The notes below the pieces were generated by a model. It was not told the origin of the DNA. It searched no databases and saw nothing but the letters and a program-made list of their open reading frames with translations. Below, one piece after another: positions 1-5,680 of a stretch of 5,957 nucleotides of DNA. The stretch's first letter is position 1, and every line of letters begins with the position of its first letter. The position numbers and the translations under genes are program-made. The stretch covers positions 1 to 5,957 of the forward strand of contig PMKA01000036.1 in assembly GCA_003157575.1 (NCBI GenBank), given 5' to 3'. The DNA comes from Opitutia bacterium. Its GTDB lineage: Bacteria > Verrucomicrobiota > Verrucomicrobiia > Opitutales > Opitutaceae.

Positions 1-1
1 G

Positions 2-940
2 CAAACGCAATATAGCGATGTCGACGCCAACAAGAGTGAGGAGGGATTGACAGCGGCCGAACTCGACCAACTCGAAAAGAAAAGGAAATTGGTGGCCGAC
101 ATCGCGGCGACCCAGCAGAACATAAACGCACTGAAGGGGAACCAGTCCTCGGCGTATTCGAAGATCGCTGATCAGTACCAGAATCGTAACAATCCCGCAG
201 GCAATCCCGATTACATGACCGGCTCAGAGGGGGTGAAGGCCGGGATGATGGGATGGGTAAATTCCCTTGGGAGTGACGGCCAAATCGTGGCGCAGGAATT
301 ACAGCAGACTCTCGGCCAAACGATGTCCAGCCTCACAAACGATATTTGGGCAGCAACGAAGGGGACGCAAAGCTGGAGTCAGACATGGAAGGATCTCGGC
401 GATATTGCAGGGCGAATGCTCACTGAAATGCTGGTCAAAATGATGCTGGTCGAAGCCATAGGAGCAGTGATGGGCATGTTCAGCGGGGGCGGGTACGTTG
501 GCGGCAACACTGCCACAGCCACTGCTGCGGGCAATACCGTCGCCAGTGGCAGTTCAAAGAGCACGATTGGCGCTTGGGACGTCGGAGGTTACACTGGCAA
601 TGGCGGCAAATATGAACCCGCAGGAATCGTGCACCGTGGCGAATATGTTCTGCCGCAGGAATCGGTCCGTGCTATCGGTTTGGCAAGGCTTGAAAGTCTT
701 CGTCTTTCGACATCGCCGGGTTATACCTCCGGTGGGTTTGTCGGCGGGGCGGTCGAGGCGCCGTTGTTTGCCAACACGCGGGGAAAAGGCGATACCTATG
801 TCATCGACGCTCGCGGTGCCGACAGCCAGGGCCTGGCGCGGCTCGAGGCGATGATCCGGGCGGTGAATGGATCGATCGAGCATCGCGCGACGGCATCTGT
901 CCTGGATGCGCAACGGCGCCGGCGCAACGGATTCCGGTAG
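2..940 (+). CDS. Phage tail tape-measure protein, C-terminal part (5' end outside window)
   Basis: Tape-measure proteins set tail length during assembly of siphophage tails and span the tail lumen. The reading frame is open to the left edge, with no stop from position 2. A TTG at 47 is available but probably not the true start, so I treat the gene as truncated by the window. Visible order: a charged, coiled-coil-like N-terminal part ([10 protein letters not shown]), a Gln/Ser-rich helical stretch, a hydrophobic segment ([18 protein letters not shown]) followed by a Gly-rich region, then the diagnostic lambda-type C-terminal signature [20 protein letters not shown] followed by YVLPQE. The tail (IEHRA...[11 protein letters not shown]) is basic. 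By eye the gene is less GC-rich than the genes downstream, which fits foreign origin. No minor tail genes follow, unlike in intact lambda-like prophages, so this may be a decayed prophage or a prophage edge. The family call is firm; whether the phage is functional is unknown. Confidence 0.85.
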   Translation, partial: QTQYSDVDANKSEEGLTAAELDQLEKKRKLVADIAATQQNINALKGNQSSAYSKIADQYQNRNNPAGNPDYMTGSEGVKAGMMGWVNSLGSDGQIVAQELQQTLGQTMSSLTNDIWAATKGTQSWSQTWKDLGDIAGRMLTEMLVKMMLVEAIGAVMGMFSGGGYVGGNTATATAAGNTVASGSSKSTIGAWDVGGYTGNGGKYEPAGIVHRGEYVLPQESVRAIGLARLESLRLSTSPGYTSGGFVGGAVEAPLFANTRGKGDTYVIDARGADSQGLARLEAMIRAVNGSIEHRATASVLDAQRRRRNGFR

Positions 941-947
941 ATCCTCC

Positions 948-993
948 GCAGTGTCCATGCGATGGCGCTGCAGGACGTCTGCAATGCCACTGC
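948..993. repeat. Imperfect inverted repeat directly after the phage stop codon
   Basis: GCAGTGTCCATGC (948-960) and GCAATGCCACTGC (981-993) are inverted with 10 of 13 positions pairing around a 20-nt loop. The repeat begins 7 nt after the tape-measure stop and ends exactly where the next hairpin arm starts at 994. It could form a stem-loop in the 3' end of the phage transcript. The outer six pairs (GCAGTG/CACTGC) are perfect; the inner part is mismatched, so stability is modest. Confidence 0.4.
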
Positions 994-1039
994 AAAAAGG
1001 TGGGGGAACCGACATTTTTCCCCCACCCCCCACCTTTTT
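994..1039 (+). terminator. Candidate intrinsic terminator of the phage gene
   Basis: AAAAAGGTGGGGG (994-1006) is the exact reverse complement of CCCCCACCTTTTT (1027-1039), giving a 13-bp stem with a 20-nt loop. The 3' arm ends in five T residues, as in a rho-independent terminator, and the stem lies 54 nt after the tape-measure stop. The A-tract pairs with the T-tract, so it could work in both directions. An alternative shorter pairing uses CCCCCACC at 1020-1027. The caveat is that these arms also belong to a larger repeat block, so termination may not be their main role. Confidence 0.5.
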
Positions 1040-1076
1040 GACCACGGGTCCAAATGTCGGTTCAAAGGTGGGGGAA
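994..1076. repeat. Composite block of interleaved inverted and direct repeats
   Basis: Two short motifs recur within 83 bases. Motif A (AAAGGTGGGGG) is on the + strand at 996-1006, inverted at 1027-1037, and on the + strand again at 1064-1074; the two + copies extend to a 13-bp direct repeat AAAGGTGGGGGAA (996-1008 and 1064-1076). Motif B (GAACCGACATTT) lies at 1006-1017 and is inverted at 1052-1063. A small GACC/GGTC hairpin (1040-1043/1047-1050) sits between. The order A, B, A', B', A means that A:A' and B:B' pairings interleave (pseudoknot topology), and A' can pair with either flanking A. This looks like an intergenic mobile or REP-like repeat or a structured RNA. I do not recognise the family with certainty. 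Confidence 0.65.
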
Positions 1077-1146
1077 GAGTTCGGTGATTGTACTCCAACG
1101 ACTTAGGGACACGCGACTTTTCCACGGAATCAGGCAGATTCATGCC

Positions 1147-1190
1147 ATTTCAGGCCTTTTAAGGCCAAATCAGACGACATTTGGGGACCG
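1147..1190. repeat. Small hairpin plus third copy of the CGACATTT motif
   Basis: GGCCT (1153-1157) pairs with AGGCC (1162-1166) around a 4-nt loop and is flanked by ATTT and AAAT. Just after it, CGACATTTGG (1175-1184) is the exact reverse complement of CCAAATGTCG (1050-1059), and the match continues as ACC (1187-1189) against GGT (1047-1049) after a two-base gap. This extends the repeat family of the 994-1076 block about 100 bases further. Confidence 0.4.
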
Positions 1191-1281
1191 AGGATATAGT
1201 TATTAAACATTAAATAAGGATTCTGAAAGAGTGCGGTTGAAGTAAGGGGGCGCCCCAGTGGTCAGGCTATCACGCTCTATT

Positions 1282-1316
1282 GCGGTCTTCCGAGATCGCT
1301 CAAAATTGAAGACCGC
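1282..1316. repeat. Perfect 9-bp inverted repeat (stem-loop)
   Basis: GCGGTCTTC (1282-1290) and GAAGACCGC (1308-1316) are exact reverse complements around a 17-nt loop. There is no T-run on either side, so a simple terminator is unlikely. It lies about 175 bases upstream of the transporter start and could be a leader structure or a protein-binding dyad. Nothing in the sequence decides between these. Confidence 0.4.
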
Positions 1317-1390
1317 CCCCGTCCGGTCGTTGCCGTTGTTGTTACAGGTCCCAAACTCTTCCGATGCAAAACGGATCGTCGGCTGATCGG

Positions 1391-1415
1391 GCGGCCCGGG
1401 GGGCTTTCGGGCCGC
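1391..1415. repeat. GC-rich 8-bp hairpin upstream of the transporter gene
   Basis: GCGGCCCG (1391-1398) pairs exactly with CGGGCCGC (1408-1415) around a 9-nt loop, about 75 bases before the transporter ATG. All eight pairs are G-C, so the stem should be stable. No T-tract follows directly; CTCTTTT comes about 17 bases later. It could be an attenuator or leader element of the AEC gene. Confidence 0.35.
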
Positions 1416-1490
1416 GCACGCAATGAGCCGGCTCTTTTGACAAGGGTTGCGTCGCAGCCGGTTTTCTGCCTCTGAGATCCCATCACTCTC

Positions 1491-2432
1491 ATGCCCGGCT
1501 ATTGGCAACTTCTGGCGCTTGTGGCGCCGGTCTTCATTCTCTTCGTCCTCGGCGCCCTGCTGAGGAGGAGCTGCCGTCTGACCGACGAGTCCGAGTCGGC
1601 CATGCTGCGGATGTATGTGAACTTCTTCTACCCGGCGCTCATCCTGAAGAGCGTGCTTGGGAATGCGGCGCTGCGCGATCCCGCGAATCTTCTCTGGCCG
1701 CCTGTGACGGGCTTTGTCACGATCGTGCTCGGATTCGCCGTCGGATATTTCGTCGGACGCGTGCTCGGCCTGCATGTGGGCTCGGGTCTGCGTACATTCG
1801 CCTTTGCCGTGGGAATCTACAATTACGGGTTCATTCCGATCCCGCTTATGGAGTCGCTCTACGGCCGCGGACCGTTGGGGGTGTTGCTGGTGCAGAACAT
1901 GGGCGCCGATGTCGCGGTTTGGAGCGTGGGGCTGCTCGTGCTGACGGGCATGTCCGGCCGCGAAGGCTGGTATCGCATGGTGAACGCGCCGATCTGCACG
2001 CTGGTGATCGCGGTGATCATGAACCTGTCGGGGCTGGAGTTGCCGTCCGTGGTCATGCGAGTGATCGACATGGTGGGCGGCTGCGCCATTCCATTCGGGC
2101 TCCTGTTGTGCGGCGTAACCCTCGACACCTACATGGATCAGCCGTGGCAGCTTTTTGACATCGCAACAACGCCTGTTGCCTGTCTTGTGCGGCTCGCGGC
2201 GCTGCCGCTGGCGTTCCTGGCGCTCGCGAAATTCGCTCCGGTTTCACTTGAGCTGAAGCGCGTGCTCGTGGTCCAGGCGGCGATGCCGTCGGGCATGATG
2301 CCGCTTGTGCTCGCACGACACTACGGCGGACGGCCGTTGATCGCCGCCCAGATCATCGTCGGCACCACACTGCTGGGCATCGTGGTGATCCCCTGGTGGC
2401 TGTCGTGGGGCATGGCATGGGTGGGAAGCTGA
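1491..2432 (+). CDS. AEC family (auxin efflux carrier-like) membrane transporter
   Basis: This 313-residue, very hydrophobic protein resembles the AEC/Mem_trans family, whose bacterial members move small organic acids or related metabolites across the inner membrane; the substrate cannot be told here. The length is typical for the family, with roughly ten membrane segments in two halves. The first is near residues 5-24 (LLALVAPVFILFVLGALLRR), and the last ends the protein (IIVGTTLLGIVVIPWWLSW). Family-like stretches include a FFYPALI motif in the second segment, a helix-breaking NYGFIPIPL in the middle of the first half, and AAMPSGMMPLVLARHYGG in the second half. The ATG at 1491 is preceded by an in-frame TGA at 1473-1475, so it is the first possible ATG. 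No strong Shine-Dalgarno sequence is visible. The gene is separated from the E1 gene by 113 bases and could be co-transcribed with it. The family call is strong; the physiological role is open. Confidence 0.85.
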   Translation: MPGYWQLLALVAPVFILFVLGALLRRSCRLTDESESAMLRMYVNFFYPALILKSVLGNAALRDPANLLWPPVTGFVTIVLGFAVGYFVGRVLGLHVGSGLRTFAFAVGIYNYGFIPIPLMESLYGRGPLGVLLVQNMGADVAVWSVGLLVLTGMSGREGWYRMVNAPICTLVIAVIMNLSGLELPSVVMRVIDMVGGCAIPFGLLLCGVTLDTYMDQPWQLFDIATTPVACLVRLAALPLAFLALAKFAPVSLELKRVLVVQAAMPSGMMPLVLARHYGGRPLIAAQIIVGTTLLGIVVIPWWLSWGMAWVGS

Positions 2433-2545
2433 AGGGGCGCGCCCTGCAGACGGCAGCCTGGCGCACTTTGGACGTGAAGCTCCAGACGCTCCTTGAACGG
2501 AGGGCTTGCACGACGGCAGGAGGATCGCCACGGTCTGGGGCAAGC

Positions 2546-4612
2546 ATGGTTTATCCAGAACCTCCCTCGATTCTCAAGGGCCGCGATCTGCGCCCTGGGG
2601 ATCTAGACCACGACTTTCCCGGCGCGCTCCTGCGCACCTACGCGTGGATGACCGCCTCTCGAATGGCGGACAACCGGCTGTTGGATCTGTTCCGGCAGGG
2701 CCTCGTCCGGGGCACGGTCACGGGCGGCCAGGGCAACGAGGGGCTCATTGTTCCTCTTGCGCTCCTTGCCGACAAGAAGGTCGACGCCATTTCCTTCACC
2801 CACCGGGGCCTGGGCGGGCATCTCGTCTGGAGCGGTCATCTTCTCGACCACCTCAACCAGTATTTTGCGAACGCAGCCAGCCCAACGAAGGCGCGCGAGG
2901 GCAACGTTCACCATGGCGATCCGCAAAACCGTTCGCTGCCGATGATCAGTCACCTCGGCGCAATGGTCTCCAACGTCGTGGGAGCCACCGATTCGCAACG
3001 CCGCCTCGGAAGGCCCGCCGTGGGCTTTGCATTCATGGGCGACGGATCGAGCAGCACGGGCGACATTCACGAATCGCTCAATCTCGCCTCGCTGCTCGGC
3101 GTACCAGTGCTTTTTGTCGTCGAGAACAACCGCTACGCCTACTCAACGCCGGTCAGCGAGCAATACGCGGCGGGGACCGAACTCTGGCGCCGCGCCGCGG
3201 GTTACGGCATCCCGGGCTCCGTCCTCGACTGCACCGCGGATGTGGCCGCAACGCTCAGGACTTTCTCCACGGCGATCGACGAAGTCCGGCGCACCGGCCG
3301 GCCGATGATGATCGAGGCGAAGACCCTGCGACTTCGGGGCCATGCCGCCTACGACACCTGCGATTACCTGAAGCCCGGCGAGGCCGACGCATTTTTTGCC
3401 GCGGATCCGCTTCCCAAACTCCGGGCGCGCCTCGCCGCCGACGGCGCCGGCTCGAAACTCGACGCCATCGATGCGGAGATCGCCAGGTTCGTGGAGGATT
3501 GCCTGGCGATCGCGCTCGCCCAGCCGCGGCCTGACCCGGCGGGGATGGCCGCCGACCTCTTCGTTCCGCCCGCACCGGCGATGCCCTGGGTGCCCTCGCT
3601 TGACTCAAATCCGGGATCCGAAATCCGAAATCCCAAATCGGAAGTCCTGACCATGGCGCAGGCGCTCAACCGGGCGCATCGGAAAATCCTCACGGAGCGC
3701 CCTGAATCCCTCGTGCTCGGCCAGGACATTGCCACCTACGGAGGAGCGTTCAAGGTCACCGAGGGCCTGCTCACTGACTTCGGACGGCCTCGGGTGATGA
3801 ACCTGCCCCTGGCCGAGAGCAGCTGCACGGGCTACGCCATCGGCCTCGCCGTCAACGGGCACCGCCCCATCGAGGAGTTCCAGTTCGCCGATTTCTCAAC
3901 CGAGGCCATCACACAGATAACGCTGAACGCGGCGACGATGCATTTCCGCTCGGGCGCGCGGCTTCCGCTGGTGCTGCGCCTGCCCTGCGGCGGCGGCCTG
4001 ACGTTCGGTTCGTTCCACTCGGAGGAGCTCGAGGCGCTCTTCCTCTCGATGCCCGGGCTCAAGGCCCTCTATCCGAGCAATCCGCAGGACGCGTTCAACG
4101 CGCTGCTCGCCGCCTTCGAAGACGACAACCCCGTCCTGCTGTTCGAGCACAAGGGCCTCTACCGCCGCGGCAAGCAGGCGGTGACATGGGACCCTTGTTA
4201 TCGCGATATCTGGAACCCGCGCAACCTGCGTTCCGGCAGTTACGCGACGCTGGTGACCTACGGCGAAATGGTCCATCTGGCCGCCGAAGTGTGCGATTAC
4301 TTCGCGTCCGAATATGAACGCACCCTCGACCTCTGGGACCTCCGCGCCCTTTCCCCGCTCCGGCTCGACGCCATCAAGGAATCCCTCGCGCGGACGCACC
4401 GGCTCATCGTCCTGCACGAGGGCCGGCGCACACACGGCTTCGGCGCGGAGCTGCTCGCCAGCCTGACCGAGGAGCTCTTCTTCTCGCTCGAGGCGCCGCC
4501 GCTCCGGCTTTGCGCGCTTGACCTGCCCGTTCCCTTTGCCCCCGAATTGGAGGCGGCCTTCAGGCCTACAAAGGAGAAGGCGATCGACTCCATCGTCCGG
4601 TGGATGGGATGA
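2546..4612 (+). CDS. Fused alpha-beta E1 of a thiamine-diphosphate 2-oxoacid dehydrogenase
   Basis: E1 decarboxylates a 2-oxoacid (pyruvate, branched-chain oxoacid or acetoin type) on thiamine diphosphate and passes the acyl group to a lipoyl-E2. From the ATG at 2546 the protein has 688 residues. The alpha domain (about 1-352) carries the cofactor motif GDG at 165-167 ending in NN at 194-195, plus an HRGLGGH segment and GNVHHG. A Pro/Ser/Asn linker (about 353-369) leads to the beta domain (370-688), with GQDIATYGGAF, the LPLAESS segment whose E424 matches the cofactor-activating glutamate, FHSEE with H491, LYPSNPQDA, and HEGRRTHGFGAE near the end. Alpha and beta are usually separate genes in this heterotetrameric class; here they are one chain. 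The frame stays open upstream to an ATG at 2396, but that would overlap the transporter gene and add 50 residues without homology-like character, so 2546 is preferred. AGGAGG at 2518-2523 is too far from 2546 for normal spacing. No E2 or E3 gene is in view, so the substrate is undecided. Confidence 0.88.
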   Translation: MVYPEPPSILKGRDLRPGDLDHDFPGALLRTYAWMTASRMADNRLLDLFRQGLVRGTVTGGQGNEGLIVPLALLADKKVDAISFTHRGLGGHLVWSGHLLDHLNQYFANAASPTKAREGNVHHGDPQNRSLPMISHLGAMVSNVVGATDSQRRLGRPAVGFAFMGDGSSSTGDIHESLNLASLLGVPVLFVVENNRYAYSTPVSEQYAAGTELWRRAAGYGIPGSVLDCTADVAATLRTFSTAIDEVRRTGRPMMIEAKTLRLRGHAAYDTCDYLKPGEADAFFAADPLPKLRARLAADGAGSKLDAIDAEIARFVEDCLAIALAQPRPDPAGMAADLFVPPAPAMPWVPSLDSNPGSEIRNPKSEVLTMAQALNRAHRKILTERPESLVLGQDIATYGGAFKVTEGLLTDFGRPRVMNLPLAESSCTGYAIGLAVNGHRPIEEFQFADFSTEAITQITLNAATMHFRSGARLPLVLRLPCGGGLTFGSFHSEELEALFLSMPGLKALYPSNPQDAFNALLAAFEDDNPVLLFEHKGLYRRGKQAVTWDPCYRDIWNPRNLRSGSYATLVTYGEMVHLAAEVCDYFASEYERTLDLWDLRALSPLRLDAIKESLARTHRLIVLHEGRRTHGFGAELLASLTEELFFSLEAPPLRLCALDLPVPFAPELEAAFRPTKEKAIDSIVRWMG
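3609..3643 (+). repeat. Heptanucleotide tandem repeat in the E1 alpha/beta linker
   Basis: Five consecutive 7-nt units are visible: ATCCGGG, ATCCGAA, ATCCGAA, ATCCCAA, ATCGGAA, followed by a looser GTCCTGA. They encode the linker NPGSEIRNPKSE. Three units equal seven codons, so a change of one or two units shifts the reading frame. The repeat lies exactly between the two catalytic domains, and an in-frame ATG for the beta part follows at 3653-3655. Similar ATCCGAA-type arrays are, as far as I recall, common between genes in Verrucomicrobiota and Planctomycetota; this is memory, not a search. Confidence 0.75.
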
Positions 4613-4684
4613 ATTCCTGCTCGATTGCCGGCTTTTGATTTTTGCCCCTCGTCTTCTGATACTTTCCGTTGTATCTCCTCCATC

Positions 4685-5206
4685 GTGTTTGAGTCGAAAA
4701 CCAGACATCGGAAACCGAAAATCGCCCCTGCCGCCTGGGCGCGCATCCGGATGTTCGCGATGGACGTCGACGGCATCCTCACCGACGGCACCGTCACCCT
4801 CCATTCGGACGGAACGGAGGGGAAGACGTTCTCCGTTCTCGACGGCATGGGACTTGGGCGTTGCCGCGACGCAGGCATCGTCCTTGCGTGGATTTCGGGC
4901 CGCACCTCGGGCGCGACCGAGATCCGGGCCGGCGAACTCAAGATTCCCCACGTCATCCAGGGCCGGACGGACAAGCTCGTCGCGCTGAAGGAGCTTGCCG
5001 GGCAGCTCGGGCTCCCGGCCAGGGAGATCTGCTACATGGGCGACGACGATATCGACGCCCCCGCGCTGCAGTGGGCCGGAATCGGCGCGACGGTGTCCAC
5101 GGCCATGCCGGCGGCGGGGGCCGCAGCGGATTACGTCGCCCAGCGTCCCGCCGGTCGCGGGGCCGTGCGGGAAGTGTGCGACCACATTCTCGCGGCGTCG
5201 CGCTGA
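4685..5206 (+). CDS. kdsC: 3-deoxy-D-manno-octulosonate 8-phosphate phosphatase (KdsC-like HAD)
   Basis: KdsC removes phosphate from KDO-8-phosphate in the cytoplasm, the last step before CMP-KDO formation for the LPS inner core. All HAD motifs are present (numbering from GTG 4685): DVDGILTDG with the nucleophile D27 and D29, ISGR with S71 (motif II), QGRTDK with K97 (motif III), and MGDDDIDAP with acidic residues near 120-122 (motif IV). There is no cap domain, as expected for the tetrameric C0 class, and about 173 residues is the usual size. The start is uncertain. GTG 4685 gives a normal length, TTG 4625 would add 20 residues unlike the family, and ATG 4751 or 4760 would leave almost nothing before the nucleophile motif. 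The stretch from 4707 to 4727 that encodes the N-terminus is a degenerate ATCCGAA-type repeat. lptC follows after 9 nt, supporting an operon and the LPS role. Confidence 0.85.
   Translation: MFESKTRHRKPKIAPAAWARIRMFAMDVDGILTDGTVTLHSDGTEGKTFSVLDGMGLGRCRDAGIVLAWISGRTSGATEIRAGELKIPHVIQGRTDKLVALKELAGQLGLPAREICYMGDDDIDAPALQWAGIGATVSTAMPAAGAAADYVAQRPAGRGAVREVCDHILAASR
4707..4727 (+). repeat. Degenerate heptamer repeat at the 5' end of kdsC
   Basis: ATCGGAA, ACCGAAA and ATCGCCC follow one another with a 7-nt period, preceded by CGAAAACCAGAC. The units resemble those in the E1 linker (3609-3643); ATCGGAA is identical to the last unit there. The sequence lies just before the conserved start of KdsC, in a place that may be intergenic or may encode the poorly conserved N-terminus. 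Three imperfect units are few, so relatedness is plausible rather than proven. Confidence 0.4.
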
Positions 5207-5215
5207 CTTTCTACC

Positions 5216-5680
5216 GTGCGCTTCCGACCGTTTGTTTTTCTGATGCTCGGCGCCGGTGCGGTCCTCCCGGGGACGAGGTTGTTGCGTGGGGCGGACGAAC
5301 GCCCGACGGCGTTTGCGATCAATGCCCCCGTGATCAACTTTCGTGTGCCCACGTTCACCCGGGAGGGCTTTCGTACGTGGCTGTTGTGCGGCGCCGAGGG
5401 CGTCTACATGAACGACAAGCAACTCAACGTGACGGATCTCAATCTCACTGTCTTTTCTGGCGACGCCGCCAACAAGGTAGAGAAGATCTTCCTGAGTCCG
5501 TCGGCGCTCGCCTTGATCGACGAGGGCCTCGTGTCCGGCCCCGGTGCGCTGCGCCTGATCACCGATGACTTCGAGGCGACGGGAGACGACTGGCTCTACG
5601 ACCACCGCCAGAAAAAGGTTTCCATCCACCGGAACGTACGGGTAGTTTTCCACGCCCAACTGAACGATATTCTGCGATGA
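5216..5680 (+). CDS. lptC: LPS export ABC transporter periplasmic protein LptC
   Basis: LptC is anchored in the inner membrane and accepts LPS from the LptBFG transporter, handing it to LptA. The 154-residue product starts with a GTG at 5216, 9 nt after the kdsC stop. It has an N-terminal hydrophobic segment (about residues 5-19, PFVFLMLGAGAVLPG) that can serve as signal anchor, followed by a beta-rich domain: INFRVPTFTREGFRTWLLCG, then GVYMNDKQLNVTDLNLTVFS, then GPGALRLITDDFEATGDDW and YDHRQKKVSIHRNVRVVF. The wording of features such as EGFRTWLL and DDFEATGDDW fits the LptC/OstA-like jellyroll seen in this type of bacterium. It is a little shorter than the E. coli protein (about 190 residues). 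The 3' end overlaps the next start by ATGA (5677-5680), so the two are probably translationally coupled. The context with kdsC and lptA supports the call. Confidence 0.8.
   Translation: MRFRPFVFLMLGAGAVLPGTRLLRGADERPTAFAINAPVINFRVPTFTREGFRTWLLCGAEGVYMNDKQLNVTDLNLTVFSGDAANKVEKIFLSPSALALIDEGLVSGPGALRLITDDFEATGDDWLYDHRQKKVSIHRNVRVVFHAQLNDILR

Larger units (their letters stand above)
941..1490. other. Structured non-coding region between phage gene and transporter
   Basis: This 550-base stretch has no convincing gene on either strand; the frames open here are Arg/Pro-rich shadows without recognisable motifs. It holds several inverted repeats (entered separately), an AT-rich patch around 1192-1220 that stands out from GC-rich surroundings (TATAGT at 1195-1200, with no matching -35 box found), and a GGGGCGCCCC palindrome at 1247-1256. 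I looked for a tRNA or tmRNA that could serve as a phage attachment site and found no T-loop or acceptor signature. The first half is plausibly phage-derived and the second half the leader of the transporter gene, but the boundary cannot be placed from sequence alone. Confidence 0.6.

Noticed and set aside
47..49. TTG at 47 as true start of the tape-measure gene
   Set aside because: The frame is open to the left edge and tape-measure proteins are normally much longer, so the gene almost certainly begins outside the window.
1195..1220. TATAGT at 1195-1200 in an AT-rich patch as a promoter
   Set aside because: No acceptable -35 hexamer lies 15-19 bases upstream and no gene starts within 250 bases; it is kept only as an AT-rich patch.
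1437..1466. Perfect TTGACA -35 box at 1437-1442 upstream of the transporter
   Set aside because: At 16-18 bases downstream there is only GC/T-rich sequence (GGTTTTCT) with no -10-like hexamer, so a sigma70-type promoter is not supported.
1203..1775. Minus-strand frame of 190 codons overlapping the leader and transporter start
   Set aside because: Its product is Arg/Glu/Pro-rich with no domain and overlaps the well-supported transporter gene; it is a GC-driven shadow.
2396..2545. N-terminal extension of the E1 gene starting at ATG 2396
   Set aside because: It would overlap the end of the transporter gene by 37 bases and add 50 residues without any E1-like pattern. ATG 2546 leaves a normal alpha-subunit N-terminus.
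3896..5659. Very long open frame on the minus strand (587 codons)
   Set aside because: It runs antisense to the E1 beta domain, kdsC and lptC, all of which have clear catalytic or family motifs. The minus-strand protein is low-complexity Arg/Gly/Glu-rich without motifs; high GC suppresses stops.
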